Assembly: GCF_042433915.1 (NCBI RefSeq)
Contig: NZ_JBHLUN010000007.1
Location: 1-64,000, forward strand
DNA length: 64,000 nucleotides
Direction: 5' to 3'
DNA from: Roseomonas elaeocarpi
GTDB lineage: Bacteria > Pseudomonadota > Alphaproteobacteria > Acetobacterales > Acetobacteraceae
Shown here: positions 33,910 through 41,732 of the stretch, piece after piece
How the letters are laid out: each line of letters opens with the position of its first letter
Numbering within the stretch: the first letter of the stretch is position 1
The notes under the pieces: model-generated
Database searches by the model: none
Told to the model about the DNA's origin: nothing
The model's input: the letters and a program-made list of their open reading frames with translations, nothing else
Translations under genes and position numbers: made by a program

Positions 33910-34213
33910 GGTCGCGTCCCCTGGCGGTCGGGGCGGAACCCCTGGCCGGAGCGTTTGCCGCCTGACACGGGCGACGTCGTTGCGGCAGAGCCTGCCGAGC
34001 CCGCGACGGTGCATGGCCGTGTCGCCGGTGCCGCGTCGCCGCACGCGCGGTGAGGGAATCACCCTCCCGGGGATCGCCCGCCACGGGCTGGGACGATAAT
34101 CTGCCAGCCGTTACGTCCCGACCACGTCGGCGCGACGGCCGTGGGGTCCGTTCATCCCGCCGGACGATCCCGCACCGTCGCGGCAAGCAGAGCCCGCGCT
34201 CCAGAGAGTCCGC
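33910..34213. other. Intergenic stretch without recognised gene
   Basis: No open frame with coding character is seen here. A GATAAT hexamer at 34095-34100 could serve as a -10 box for the next gene, but no matching -35 box is evident. An imperfect inverted repeat (gggacg...cgtccc) surrounds it. Nothing else stands out. Confidence 0.4.
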
Positions 34214-35917
34214 ATGATCACCCAAGCAGAGCTCGCCACCGCCTTCCGTCTCGTGCTGGGGCGTGATCCGGAGGCCGGCGAGGCGGAGCAGGCCATGGCG
34301 GAAGCGGGCGATCTCCAGGCACTTGGCCGCTGGCTGCGGGCGCGTGCCGCCGTGTCACCCGACGACCTGCGGCAGCGGCAGCGGGCGCATTTCCTTCGCC
34401 GGCGGCTGGAGCACCTGCGGGAGGAGATGGGCGAGGTGCGTGGCGAGGCGGCGCGCTGGCGCAGCGAAGCAGAAGGGGCGAAGGCCGAGCTCGCCGCGCT
34501 GCGCAGCAGCCCGAGCTGGCGGGCGCTGACGCGGGCGCAGGACGCGGTGCCGGTGCCGCTGCGCCGACCGCTGCGGCGCTCCGCCCGGTTGCTGTGGTGG
34601 ACGGCCACGATGCAGCTGCCGCGTCGCTTCGGCGAATGGCAGCGCGCGCGCCAGCCGGCGGCGCCCGCGCCGATGGCTGGCACGACGGTTGCCCCGGTGG
34701 TTGGCCCCGTGGGTAGCCCTGTGGGTTCCTCCGTGGTTTTTCCTGGCGGCGCCCCGGCCGGCACCGCGCGTCCGGCGGCCAAGCCGGTGGCCCTGATCAT
34801 CGAGAACCGCTGGCCGCAGCCGGACCGGGATTCTGGCTCCGTCGACATGCAGAACCTGGTCGAGGCGCTGCTGGCTCTGGGCTACGACCTGTGGTTCGGC
34901 GCCGACATGGAGCACGACCTCGCCTCGCCCGATCGGGACGCGCTGGCCGCGCGCGGCGTCCGCTGCCTGGGCAGCGATGATGCGCCCAGCATCCGCGAGT
35001 TCCTGCGGCGCGAGGGTTCCGCCGTGTCGCTTTGCGTGCTCAGCCGCGTTTACGGCGGCGGCCGCTTCGCGGAGGACGTTTGGCGGCACTGCGCGGATGC
35101 GCGGGTGGTGTTCAACTCGGTCGACCTGCACTTCCTGCGCGCCGAGCGTGAGCGCAGCCTGGGCAACAGCGACACCGCGCCGCCGCTCGCGGCGATCGAG
35201 CAGGTGCGTGCGCGCGAGGAATTCCTCACGCGCGAGTGCGACGCGACCATCGTGGTGTCCTCAGCCGAGCGGCAGATCCTGCAGGCCAGCTTCCCCGAGG
35301 CGTTGGTGGTGGAGATGCCACTGGCACGTCGGGTGCAGCCGCGCCGCAACGGCTTCGCGGCGCGTCGCGGCATCGGCTTCATCGGCGGCTTCGCGCACCT
35401 GCCCAACATCGACGCGATCCGCTGGTTCCTCCATGAGATCTGGCCGCTGATCCTGCGCGACATGCCGGATTGCGCCTTCAGCATCGTGGGCGCCGACCTG
35501 CCGGAGGATGTGCTGCGCGGCGTGCCGGGCGAGGTGCGCTACCTGGGCCACGTGCCCGACGTCGCGCCCTGGTTCGAAGAACTGCGCCTCACCGTGGCGC
35601 CGATCCGCTTCGGGGCGGGCGCCAAGGGCAAGGTCGCTTCCTCGCTGGCGGCGGGCGTGCCCTGCGTCACCACGCCGGTGGGCTCGGAAGGGATGCACCT
35701 GCGCGACGGCCGCGACGTGCTGGTGGCCGCCACGGCGGAGGATTTCGCGGCGCGGGTGCGCGAGGCCTACAGGGACGAGGCACTGTGGTCGGCGCTGTCG
35801 CGCGGCGGGCAGGAGCATGCCGCGGCGCAGCTCTCGATCGCGGGCTGGCGGGAGCGGCTGCGCGAGATGCTGTGGACAATCGACGCCCTGCCCGAGGAGG
35901 CGCCGGCTCAGCGGTAG
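34214..35917 (+). CDS. Family 4 glycosyltransferase with DUF4214-like and coiled-coil N-terminus
   Basis: A 567-residue protein in three parts. Residues 1-45 (ITQAELATAFRLVLGRDPEAGE...) resemble the short helical DUF4214-like unit found on surface and S-layer-associated proteins. Residues ~50-130 are a charged coiled coil ending in SSPSWRALTRAQ, a variant of the SWRLTRPL tail common before glycosyltransferase domains. A Val/Gly/Pro linker (about 155-185) is encoded by 12-bp repeats. The remainder is a GT4-type domain with IGFIGGFAHLPNIDAIRWFLHEIWP, YLGHVPDVAPWFEELRLTVAPIRFGAGAKGKV and SLAAGVPCVTTPVGSEGM. It probably assembles surface glycan. Its end overlaps the convergent epimerase gene by 10 bp. 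Confidence 0.85.
   Translation: MITQAELATAFRLVLGRDPEAGEAEQAMAEAGDLQALGRWLRARAAVSPDDLRQRQRAHFLRRRLEHLREEMGEVRGEAARWRSEAEGAKAELAALRSSPSWRALTRAQDAVPVPLRRPLRRSARLLWWTATMQLPRRFGEWQRARQPAAPAPMAGTTVAPVVGPVGSPVGSSVVFPGGAPAGTARPAAKPVALIIENRWPQPDRDSGSVDMQNLVEALLALGYDLWFGADMEHDLASPDRDALAARGVRCLGSDDAPSIREFLRREGSAVSLCVLSRVYGGGRFAEDVWRHCADARVVFNSVDLHFLRAERERSLGNSDTAPPLAAIEQVRAREEFLTRECDATIVVSSAERQILQASFPEALVVEMPLARRVQPRRNGFAARRGIGFIGGFAHLPNIDAIRWFLHEIWPLILRDMPDCAFSIVGADLPEDVLRGVPGEVRYLGHVPDVAPWFEELRLTVAPIRFGAGAKGKVASSLAAGVPCVTTPVGSEGMHLRDGRDVLVAATAEDFAARVREAYRDEALWSALSRGGQEHAAAQLSIAGWRERLREMLWTIDALPEEAPAQR
34688..34735. repeat. Four degenerate 12-bp tandem repeats in a glycosyltransferase linker
   Basis: The units are gttgccccggtg, gttggccccgtg, ggtagccctgtg and ggttcctccgtg. 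They encode the Val-Gly/Ala-Pro-Val linker between the coiled coil and the GT4 domain. Length is a multiple of three, so the linker may vary in length without frameshift. Confidence 0.75.
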
Positions 35918-36888
35918 CTGTGCCGCATCCACTCCGCCGTGGCCTCGAGGGCTGCCAGCCACGGCGTGCGCGGCACCCAGCCGGTGGCCTCGCGGATGCG
36001 GCGGATGTCGAGGATGCTGACCGGCACGTCGGTGGCACGCGCCGGCTTGTGCACCGGCACGATGCCGGGCTGTTCGAGCACGGCGGCGATGTCGGCGATC
36101 ACCGCGTTGACGCTGCGCCCTTCGCCGGAGCCGACGTTGAACACGCGCTGCGGGCCATCGTGCGCCGCCACCGTCACCAGCGCCTCGGCCACGTCCTCCA
36201 CGAACACGAAGTCACGCACCACCTGGCCGTCGCCCCAGACCTCGACCGGCTGCGCCGTCATCATCCGGTGCATCAGCGCCGCCACCACGCCCTGCCGCCG
36301 CGTCGGGCTCTGATAGGGGCCGAAGGGATTGGCCACGCGCAGCACCGCGTAGTCGAGCGCGTGCAGGTGCCGGTAAAGGTAGAGGTACTTCTCCACCGCG
36401 AGCTTGCTGATGCCATAGGCAGAGATCGGGTCGGTGGGCGCGTCCTCGGGGATCGGCGTCGCGCGGGGGATGCCGTAGACCGTGCCGCCGGAGCTCACGA
36501 AGACCAGCTTGCGCACCGCGGCCGCGCGGCAGATTTCCAGCAGGTGCAGCGTCGCCACGGCGGAGGCGCCGAGGTCCGCCACCGGGTCGATGTTGGCGCT
36601 TTCGGGGGTGGAGCCGCCGAGCAGGTGGAACACCACCTCGGCGCCCTCGACGGCGCGCGCCAGGGCCGCGCGGTCGGTGAAGTCGCCACCCAGCCAGGTG
36701 ATGCCCTCCAGCGCCTCGGGAAAGGACTGCCTGCGGCCGAAGCCCAGCACCCGCATCCCATCCGCCGCCAGCCTGCGGCACAGGTGCGTGCCGATGAAGC
36801 CGCCGCCGCCCAGCACCACGCAGCTCGTCCCGGGGGGCAGGCCGCCGGTGCGCCGCGCGGCGGGCGGGATGGCGGACGGGGTGGGCAT
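35908..36888 (-). CDS. NAD-dependent nucleotide-sugar epimerase/dehydratase
   Basis: An extended short-chain dehydrogenase of 326 residues that acts on a nucleotide sugar. It has CVVLGGGGFIGTHLCRRL (NAD binding), LVFVSSGGTVYG, the catalytic Tyr-x3-Lys in YGISKLAVEKYL, and RVANPFGPYQ. These fit UDP-glucose 4-epimerase-like enzymes, but the substrate is not fixed. The ATG at 36888 shares one base with the upstream stop (TGATG); a GTG one codon upstream is possible. It is the last gene of a GT2-GT4-epimerase set and converges on the plus-strand GT4 gene. Confidence 0.87.
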   Translation of the reverse strand: MPTPSAIPPAARRTGGLPPGTSCVVLGGGGFIGTHLCRRLAADGMRVLGFGRRQSFPEALEGITWLGGDFTDRAALARAVEGAEVVFHLLGGSTPESANIDPVADLGASAVATLHLLEICRAAAVRKLVFVSSGGTVYGIPRATPIPEDAPTDPISAYGISKLAVEKYLYLYRHLHALDYAVLRVANPFGPYQSPTRRQGVVAALMHRMMTAQPVEVWGDGQVVRDFVFVEDVAEALVTVAAHDGPQRVFNVGSGEGRSVNAVIADIAAVLEQPGIVPVHKPARATDVPVSILDIRRIREATGWVPRTPWLAALEATAEWMRHSYR

Positions 36889-38210
36889 CACGACGGGGCC
36901 CGCAGCGCCTCTTCCATCTGGCCGATCATGCGCGCGAAGGTGAACTCCGCCGCGACCGCCTGACCGCGCAGCATCAGCCGCTGCCGCAGCGCGCCGTCCG
37001 CGCCCATCCGGTTGATCGCGCGCGCGAGGTCCGCCGCGTCGCCCTTGCGGAACAGCAGCCCGGTCTCGTTGTCGCGCACGATCTCGGTGTTGCCGCCGGC
37101 GCGCGAAGCGATGGTCGGGATGCCTTCCGCCAGCGCGTGGATCAGCGTCAGCGAGAAGGGCTCGTAGAGCGAGGGGAAGAGGTAGACGTCGTGGTCCTGG
37201 AACAGCGCGAAGAGCGCGTCGTGGGCCACCGGTTCGCGCCGCTCGATCTCGTGGGCAAAGGGGCTGGCGGCGATGCGGTCGTTGAGCAGGCGCAGGTAGT
37301 TCTCGTCCTGCGTATCGCCCAGCAGGGTCAGCCGCACCCGCTCGATGCCGGCGCGCCGCAGCGCCTCACGATCCAGCTGCGCCAGCGCGTCCACCGCGGT
37401 GTCGGCGCCCTTGAGGTCCACCAACCGCCCGGCAAACAGCAGCCGCAGCTCGCCCGGTTGCACGGTGCTGGTGCGGTCGCGGTATTCCGCCGCCGGGCGC
37501 GGCGACTGGTGGACGCCGTTGTGCACCACGACCTCGCGCCGGAAGCGGAAGCCGGCGGCGTGATGAAGATCGCGCATGAACTCCGCCCCGAAGATGGCAG
37601 AGGCGCCGAGGCGGTGCCGCGGCTCCCGCACCGGCGGGGGGTGGGAGGGCGAGGGCGCCGGGTGCAGCAGGGCCCGCAGCCAGGCCTTTACCCCCGTGGG
37701 GGCGGGCCGCACCGGCGCGGGCTCCGCCGGCTGCGCCGGGTCGAAGGGCTTGTCGCCGAAGACGTGGTCGCGGAAGAACTCCCCCATCCACTGGCCTTCG
37801 CGCATGTTGATGAGCCAGTTGTCAGTCAGCATCATCACCACCGGCCGCCCCGTCGCCTCCAGCGCCCCGAGGAAGACGGGATGAAGGAAGAACAGGTTCC
37901 AGGCGAAGATCACGTCCGGCCGCGCCTGGTCCAGCGCGGCGTCGAGCGCCGCGACGTTGCCGGCGTTCAGCGCGTCGCGGTCGGCCTCGGTGCCGGTCCA
38001 GGGGGAATAGATGTTCTCGCCCACCATCAGCCGCAGCGTGCGCAGCACGGTCTGGCGCGGGTAGTCCGCCACCTTGCCGCCGAAGCTGCTGGTCAGCACC
38101 GTGACCTCGTGGCCCGCCTCCGCCATGGCGGAAGCGACCTCGAAACACAGGCGCTCGTAGCCGCCGACGACGTTGGGCGGGTAAAGGTTGCTGACGAACA
38201 GGATCTTCAT
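36888..38210 (-). CDS. Family 4 glycosyltransferase
   Basis: A 440-residue GT-B enzyme. It opens MKILFVSNLYPPNVVGGYERLCFEVASAMAEAGHEVTVLTSSF, a classic GT4 start, and has a donor-binding half with LRLLFAGRLVDLKGADTAVDAL and the catalytic FPSLYEPFSLTLIHALAEGIPTIAS (E-x7-E). A Pro/His-rich insert lies near residue 190. The ATG overlaps the stop of the GT2 gene (ATGA) and its stop overlaps the epimerase ATG, so three consecutive genes are coupled. It probably adds one sugar to the surface glycan. Confidence 0.9.
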   Translation of the reverse strand: MKILFVSNLYPPNVVGGYERLCFEVASAMAEAGHEVTVLTSSFGGKVADYPRQTVLRTLRLMVGENIYSPWTGTEADRDALNAGNVAALDAALDQARPDVIFAWNLFFLHPVFLGALEATGRPVVMMLTDNWLINMREGQWMGEFFRDHVFGDKPFDPAQPAEPAPVRPAPTGVKAWLRALLHPAPSPSHPPPVREPRHRLGASAIFGAEFMRDLHHAAGFRFRREVVVHNGVHQSPRPAAEYRDRTSTVQPGELRLLFAGRLVDLKGADTAVDALAQLDREALRRAGIERVRLTLLGDTQDENYLRLLNDRIAASPFAHEIERREPVAHDALFALFQDHDVYLFPSLYEPFSLTLIHALAEGIPTIASRAGGNTEIVRDNETGLLFRKGDAADLARAINRMGADGALRQRLMLRGQAVAAEFTFARMIGQMEEALRAPS

Positions 38211-39223
38211 CGAACGTCGGGTCCCAGGGCGTCCACGAGCGCCCGGTCCTGGGCGAAGGCACTGTGTTCGAGGCTGTCGGAAGGATGGCGGCGGAACCAG
38301 GCCATCAGCAGCAGCACCGGCCGCGTCAGCAGGTGCCGGTCGGTCACCTCCGTCAGCGCGCGGGCGCAGGCCCAGTCCACCGGCGGCGCGTCGGGCCGGT
38401 CCCAGATCGCGTGGAGGAAGAAGGCGGTGACCGCCGCCCATTCGAGGCGCACGCGGTCGTGGCTCTCGCTGATCGTGTTGCTGTCGTGCATGCGGTAGCG
38501 CAGCAGCTTCTCAGGGCTCAGCACGATGCGGCGGCCGCGCGCGAGCAGCCGCAGCGCGAAGTCGAGGTCGTGGGCGTAGCGCAGCGGGGCGAAGCCGCCG
38601 ACCTCCTCCACCAGGCTGCGGCGGAACACGAAGTTCGAGGTCGTCATCAGGAAGTTGCCGTTGATCAGCGCCGCCGCCATGTCGCCGGAGCGTTCCAGCT
38701 CCGCCAGCGCCTCGGCGTGCCAGGCATTCTCGATGGCGGCCCCTTCGCCGTTCATGAAGCTGATCGAGGAGGCCGCGAGGTCCGCCCCCGCATCACCCTC
38801 CAGCAGCGCCACGAGGCGGTCGAGGCGCCCGGGCTCGAAGCTGTCGTCGGAATTCAGGATCGCCACGTAGTCGCCGGTGGCGCGATGGATGCCGGCGTTC
38901 AGGGTCGCGTGGGCGCCGCGGTTGGGATGCGACCAGAAGACGATGCGCGGGTCGGTCCGCGCGAGACCCGCCATCACCGCGGCGGAATCGTCGCGCGAGC
39001 CGTCGTCCACCACGATCAGCTCCCGCAGGACCGGACCCTGGGACAGCACGCTGCGGACGGCTTCGCCGATGTATCGGGCGTGGTTGTAGAGGGGGATCAC
39101 CACCGAGACACGGCCCGTGCCGGGGGCGGTTCCCGCGGCGCCGGCCGGGCCCTGCGCGACCGTGGGCGTTTCCGGCCCGGCGGAACGGCCGGTCAACTGC
39201 GCCTTCAGGCGATCAAGGATCAT
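38207..39223 (-). CDS. Family 2 glycosyltransferase
   Basis: A 338-residue GT-A enzyme. After a 37-residue Gly/Ala/Pro linker come VSVVIPLYNHARYIGEAVRSVLSQ, ELIVVDDGSRDDSA, NRGAHATLNAGIHRATGDYVAILNSDDSF (SDD metal site) and VFRRSLVEEVGGFAPLRYAHDLDFALRL. These are standard for inverting polysaccharide transferases. It begins the downstream three-gene set; 224 bp of non-coding sequence separates it from the large membrane protein gene upstream, which may hold a promoter, though no clear boxes are seen. Confidence 0.9.
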   Translation of the reverse strand: MILDRLKAQLTGRSAGPETPTVAQGPAGAAGTAPGTGRVSVVIPLYNHARYIGEAVRSVLSQGPVLRELIVVDDGSRDDSAAVMAGLARTDPRIVFWSHPNRGAHATLNAGIHRATGDYVAILNSDDSFEPGRLDRLVALLEGDAGADLAASSISFMNGEGAAIENAWHAEALAELERSGDMAAALINGNFLMTTSNFVFRRSLVEEVGGFAPLRYAHDLDFALRLLARGRRIVLSPEKLLRYRMHDSNTISESHDRVRLEWAAVTAFFLHAIWDRPDAPPVDWACARALTEVTDRHLLTRPVLLLMAWFRRHPSDSLEHSAFAQDRALVDALGPDVR

Positions 39224-39447
39224 GCGTGGCGCTTACCTGTCATCGGCTGTGGTTCCGGTTTCCTCGCATGGTCATCCGAGGCGTCGTTCAGGGCCCGGTC
39301 GGACATCGCTGCCGGACACCGCTGGAAGAAGGGCGGCGGTCCTTATCCCCCATCGCGGGCGGGCTTGGCTATGGGGCGCCGGGGAAGCAGCCCCGTGCTC
39401 CGGGATGGTTCCGGAGACATTGTTCTGCATGGTGCCACCCTGCCGCG

Positions 39448-41730
39448 TCAGCCCGGAACATGGGAGCAAAGATCGGGCCGGTTCATGGCCAGGAAGTAGC
39501 GGCCGAGCAGCTTGTCCTCGGTCCAGATGCACAGGTGCGGATGTTCCGGCTGCGGCTGGCTGGAATCGAGTCGCAACAGGATGCGGAAGCCCGCGTCCCG
39601 CAGCCGCGGATCGTTCAGCGAGGCCGCCACGTCCGGGCGCGGCTTGGTCACGATGCTGGTGTCGGCGAAGGGCAGGTTGGTGTCCAGCCAGACCTTGGGG
39701 GCGCCGTCCTGCAGCTGCATCAGCGCCCAGCCGTCCAGCATCAGCACCTGGTCGCCGTAGATCGCGTCCACCTGGCCACCCTGCCAGGTGCGCGGCGGGA
39801 TCGGGCCGCCCACGGCGACCGTGGGCTGGAAGGAGACCTTCGGCTGGCCGCCGAGCGGGCAGGCCGCGTCACCGCCTTCGGTCAGCAGGAAGGCCCGCAC
39901 CGTGGCCGGGTCGGTGGCGCGGAAGGCCCCCACCCAGCCGGTCATGCCCGGCGCGGCGTCGATGTTGACGGAGTTCACGCGCGACCCATCAAAGCCGCTG
40001 AGGCCGAAGCCCACGATGCGGCTTGACCCGTCGGCCAGCAGGATCGTGCGGCGCGGGCCGAGGGCGGGCACGCCGACCTGCCCCTGGGCCCGCCAGCCGC
40101 CATGCACGGGGTCGTCCACCACCACCGCGGTGTCGAGGCTGCCCCGGCATTCACCAGCCGGCAGGAGCCGCACCCGCTGCGCCAGCGGCTGCCCGAGCCA
40201 GTTGGCCCAAGGGGCCGCGTAGATCGAGGTGCCCACGGTGCTGAGGTTCTGGCGGAGCTGCAGCGGCACCTCGGGGCCGGGATAGATCTGCGCCAGCAGC
40301 TCCTCGTCCGCCACGCCGGCCAGCACCGCCGGAAGGGCCGCGGCGCGGTTGCCCGCCAGCAGTTGGGCCGAGCGCGCGAAGGAGCCCTGGCTCAGCGCCA
40401 CCGTGGCCGCCAGCAGCAGCATCACGGCGTGCAGCGGCGTCGCGGCGAAGTCGGGCCAGGACGTTGCGGCGGAGGCGCACGGGGATGTTGCGGCGGAGGC
40501 GCACGGGGATGTTGCGGCGGAGGCGCACGGGGATGTTGCGGCGGAGGACTGCGCGGTTGCACCGGCGGGGCCTTGCGGCGGCATCCCGGCGGCGGTGCCG
40601 CAGCGGCTGCTGCCCAGCAGCAGCAGGCAGCACCAGAACAGCATCACCGGCGTGGCGTAGCGGCTGGTCATGGCCGAGAAGATGCCGAAGCTGACGCGGC
40701 CCGTGGCGGTCAGCAGCGCCATGCTCAGCGCAAACAGCGCCAGCGCCAGCAGCGCCCCGGCCGCCGGCGGCAGGCTGCGCCGGTGACGGAGCCCGTCGAA
40801 CAGCAGCAGGAGCAGCAGGATCAGGCCCGCGGCGCCGGTGAGCATCGCCACGGGGGTGCTGCGACTGCCGGTGAAGTAGCCCAGCGCTTCCGCGAAGGGG
40901 GCGCCGATCTCCACCACCGTGTAGGCGAGGATGCCGTGCAGGTGCGGCAGGATGTCGGCAGGGCTGGCGTGCTGGGGCGGCGTCTCGTAGCCGATGAGGT
41001 AGACGCCCAGGATCAGCACCGCGCCCAGCGCCAGCACCGCGACCTGCCGCCAGGGCCGGCCGAGCCAGATGGCCAGCGCTACGGCCACGAAGGGGGCGAG
41101 CACCCCCGACGAGAAGGTGAAGGCCGCCACGAAGCCCAGCAGCAGCACCGGCAGGGCGCCCAGAGGGCCCGGGCCGACCCGCACCAGCGCCGTGACCGTG
41201 GCGGCGGTGGCCAGCAGCACGCCGAAGAACTGCACCTGGAAGCCCCAGGTGAAGTTCTCGAACTGCACCGCCCAGAACATCGCCAGCAGCGCCAGGCCTG
41301 CGGCACCCAGGCGCTGCGGCCCGCCGCGCAGCCCGGCCCCGACTGCGAGGCGGAAAAGCAGCCAGGCCATGCCCAGCTGCATCGCGAAGCCCGCCGCGAG
41401 GTCGAGGATGTTGCGCTCGCCCAGCAGCCAGCGGTCCGCCACGAAGATCAGGCGGGGAAAGAACAGCCGGTGCTCGTTGTGCTGCGACCAGAGCCAGCCC
41501 AGCGTCAGCGGCCGGTTGCTGGCCAGCTGCACCCACTGGTCCATGATCGGCAGCGGCGTCCAGCAGCGCACCACCATCACGGCGGTGGAGATGAGGGCGT
41601 AGAGGCCCGCCAGCATCACCAGCCCCGGCAACAGCCACGCCGCCACGCCCCGGCGCCCGACGGCCTCGCGGCGACGGGTCGCGGTGCCGAGCGGAGCGAC
41701 GGGCTCCGAAGCCTCGTAGGCGGGCCGCAA
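39448..41730 (-). CDS. Large polytopic membrane protein with soluble C-terminal domain
   Basis: A 760-residue protein with about 11-12 membrane segments over residues 30-480 and a soluble C-terminal region from about 500. An early loop (WTPLPIMDQWVQLASNRPLTLGWLWSQHNEHRLFFPRLIF) has acidic and His residues between the first two helices, like GT-C transferases, so a polyprenyl-phosphate sugar transferase is possible. The last 120 residues (LDGWALMQLQ..., RPDVAASLNDPRLRDAGF) resemble the C-terminus of the 810-residue protein at 53165-55597. A loop holds a 24-bp tandem repeat (SAATSPCA). The proposed start is TTG, 2 bp after the giant glycosyltransferase stop, and is uncertain. Function is not established. 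Confidence 0.75.
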   Translation of the reverse strand: MRPAYEASEPVAPLGTATRRREAVGRRGVAAWLLPGLVMLAGLYALISTAVMVVRCWTPLPIMDQWVQLASNRPLTLGWLWSQHNEHRLFFPRLIFVADRWLLGERNILDLAAGFAMQLGMAWLLFRLAVGAGLRGGPQRLGAAGLALLAMFWAVQFENFTWGFQVQFFGVLLATAATVTALVRVGPGPLGALPVLLLGFVAAFTFSSGVLAPFVAVALAIWLGRPWRQVAVLALGAVLILGVYLIGYETPPQHASPADILPHLHGILAYTVVEIGAPFAEALGYFTGSRSTPVAMLTGAAGLILLLLLLFDGLRHRRSLPPAAGALLALALFALSMALLTATGRVSFGIFSAMTSRYATPVMLFWCCLLLLGSSRCGTAAGMPPQGPAGATAQSSAATSPCASAATSPCASAATSPCASAATSWPDFAATPLHAVMLLLAATVALSQGSFARSAQLLAGNRAAALPAVLAGVADEELLAQIYPGPEVPLQLRQNLSTVGTSIYAAPWANWLGQPLAQRVRLLPAGECRGSLDTAVVVDDPVHGGWRAQGQVGVPALGPRRTILLADGSSRIVGFGLSGFDGSRVNSVNIDAAPGMTGWVGAFRATDPATVRAFLLTEGGDAACPLGGQPKVSFQPTVAVGGPIPPRTWQGGQVDAIYGDQVLMLDGWALMQLQDGAPKVWLDTNLPFADTSIVTKPRPDVAASLNDPRLRDAGFRILLRLDSSQPQPEHPHLCIWTEDKLLGRYFLAMNRPDLCSHVPG
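40463..40547. repeat. 24-bp tandem repeat, 3.5 copies, in coding sequence
   Basis: Three identical 24-bp units (40463-40486, 40487-40510, 40511-40534) and 13 bp of a fourth. On the coding strand each unit gives the octapeptide SAATSPCA, lying in a loop of the membrane protein. Perfect identity suggests recent expansion. The unit keeps the frame. Confidence 0.97.
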
Positions 41731-41732
41731 GC

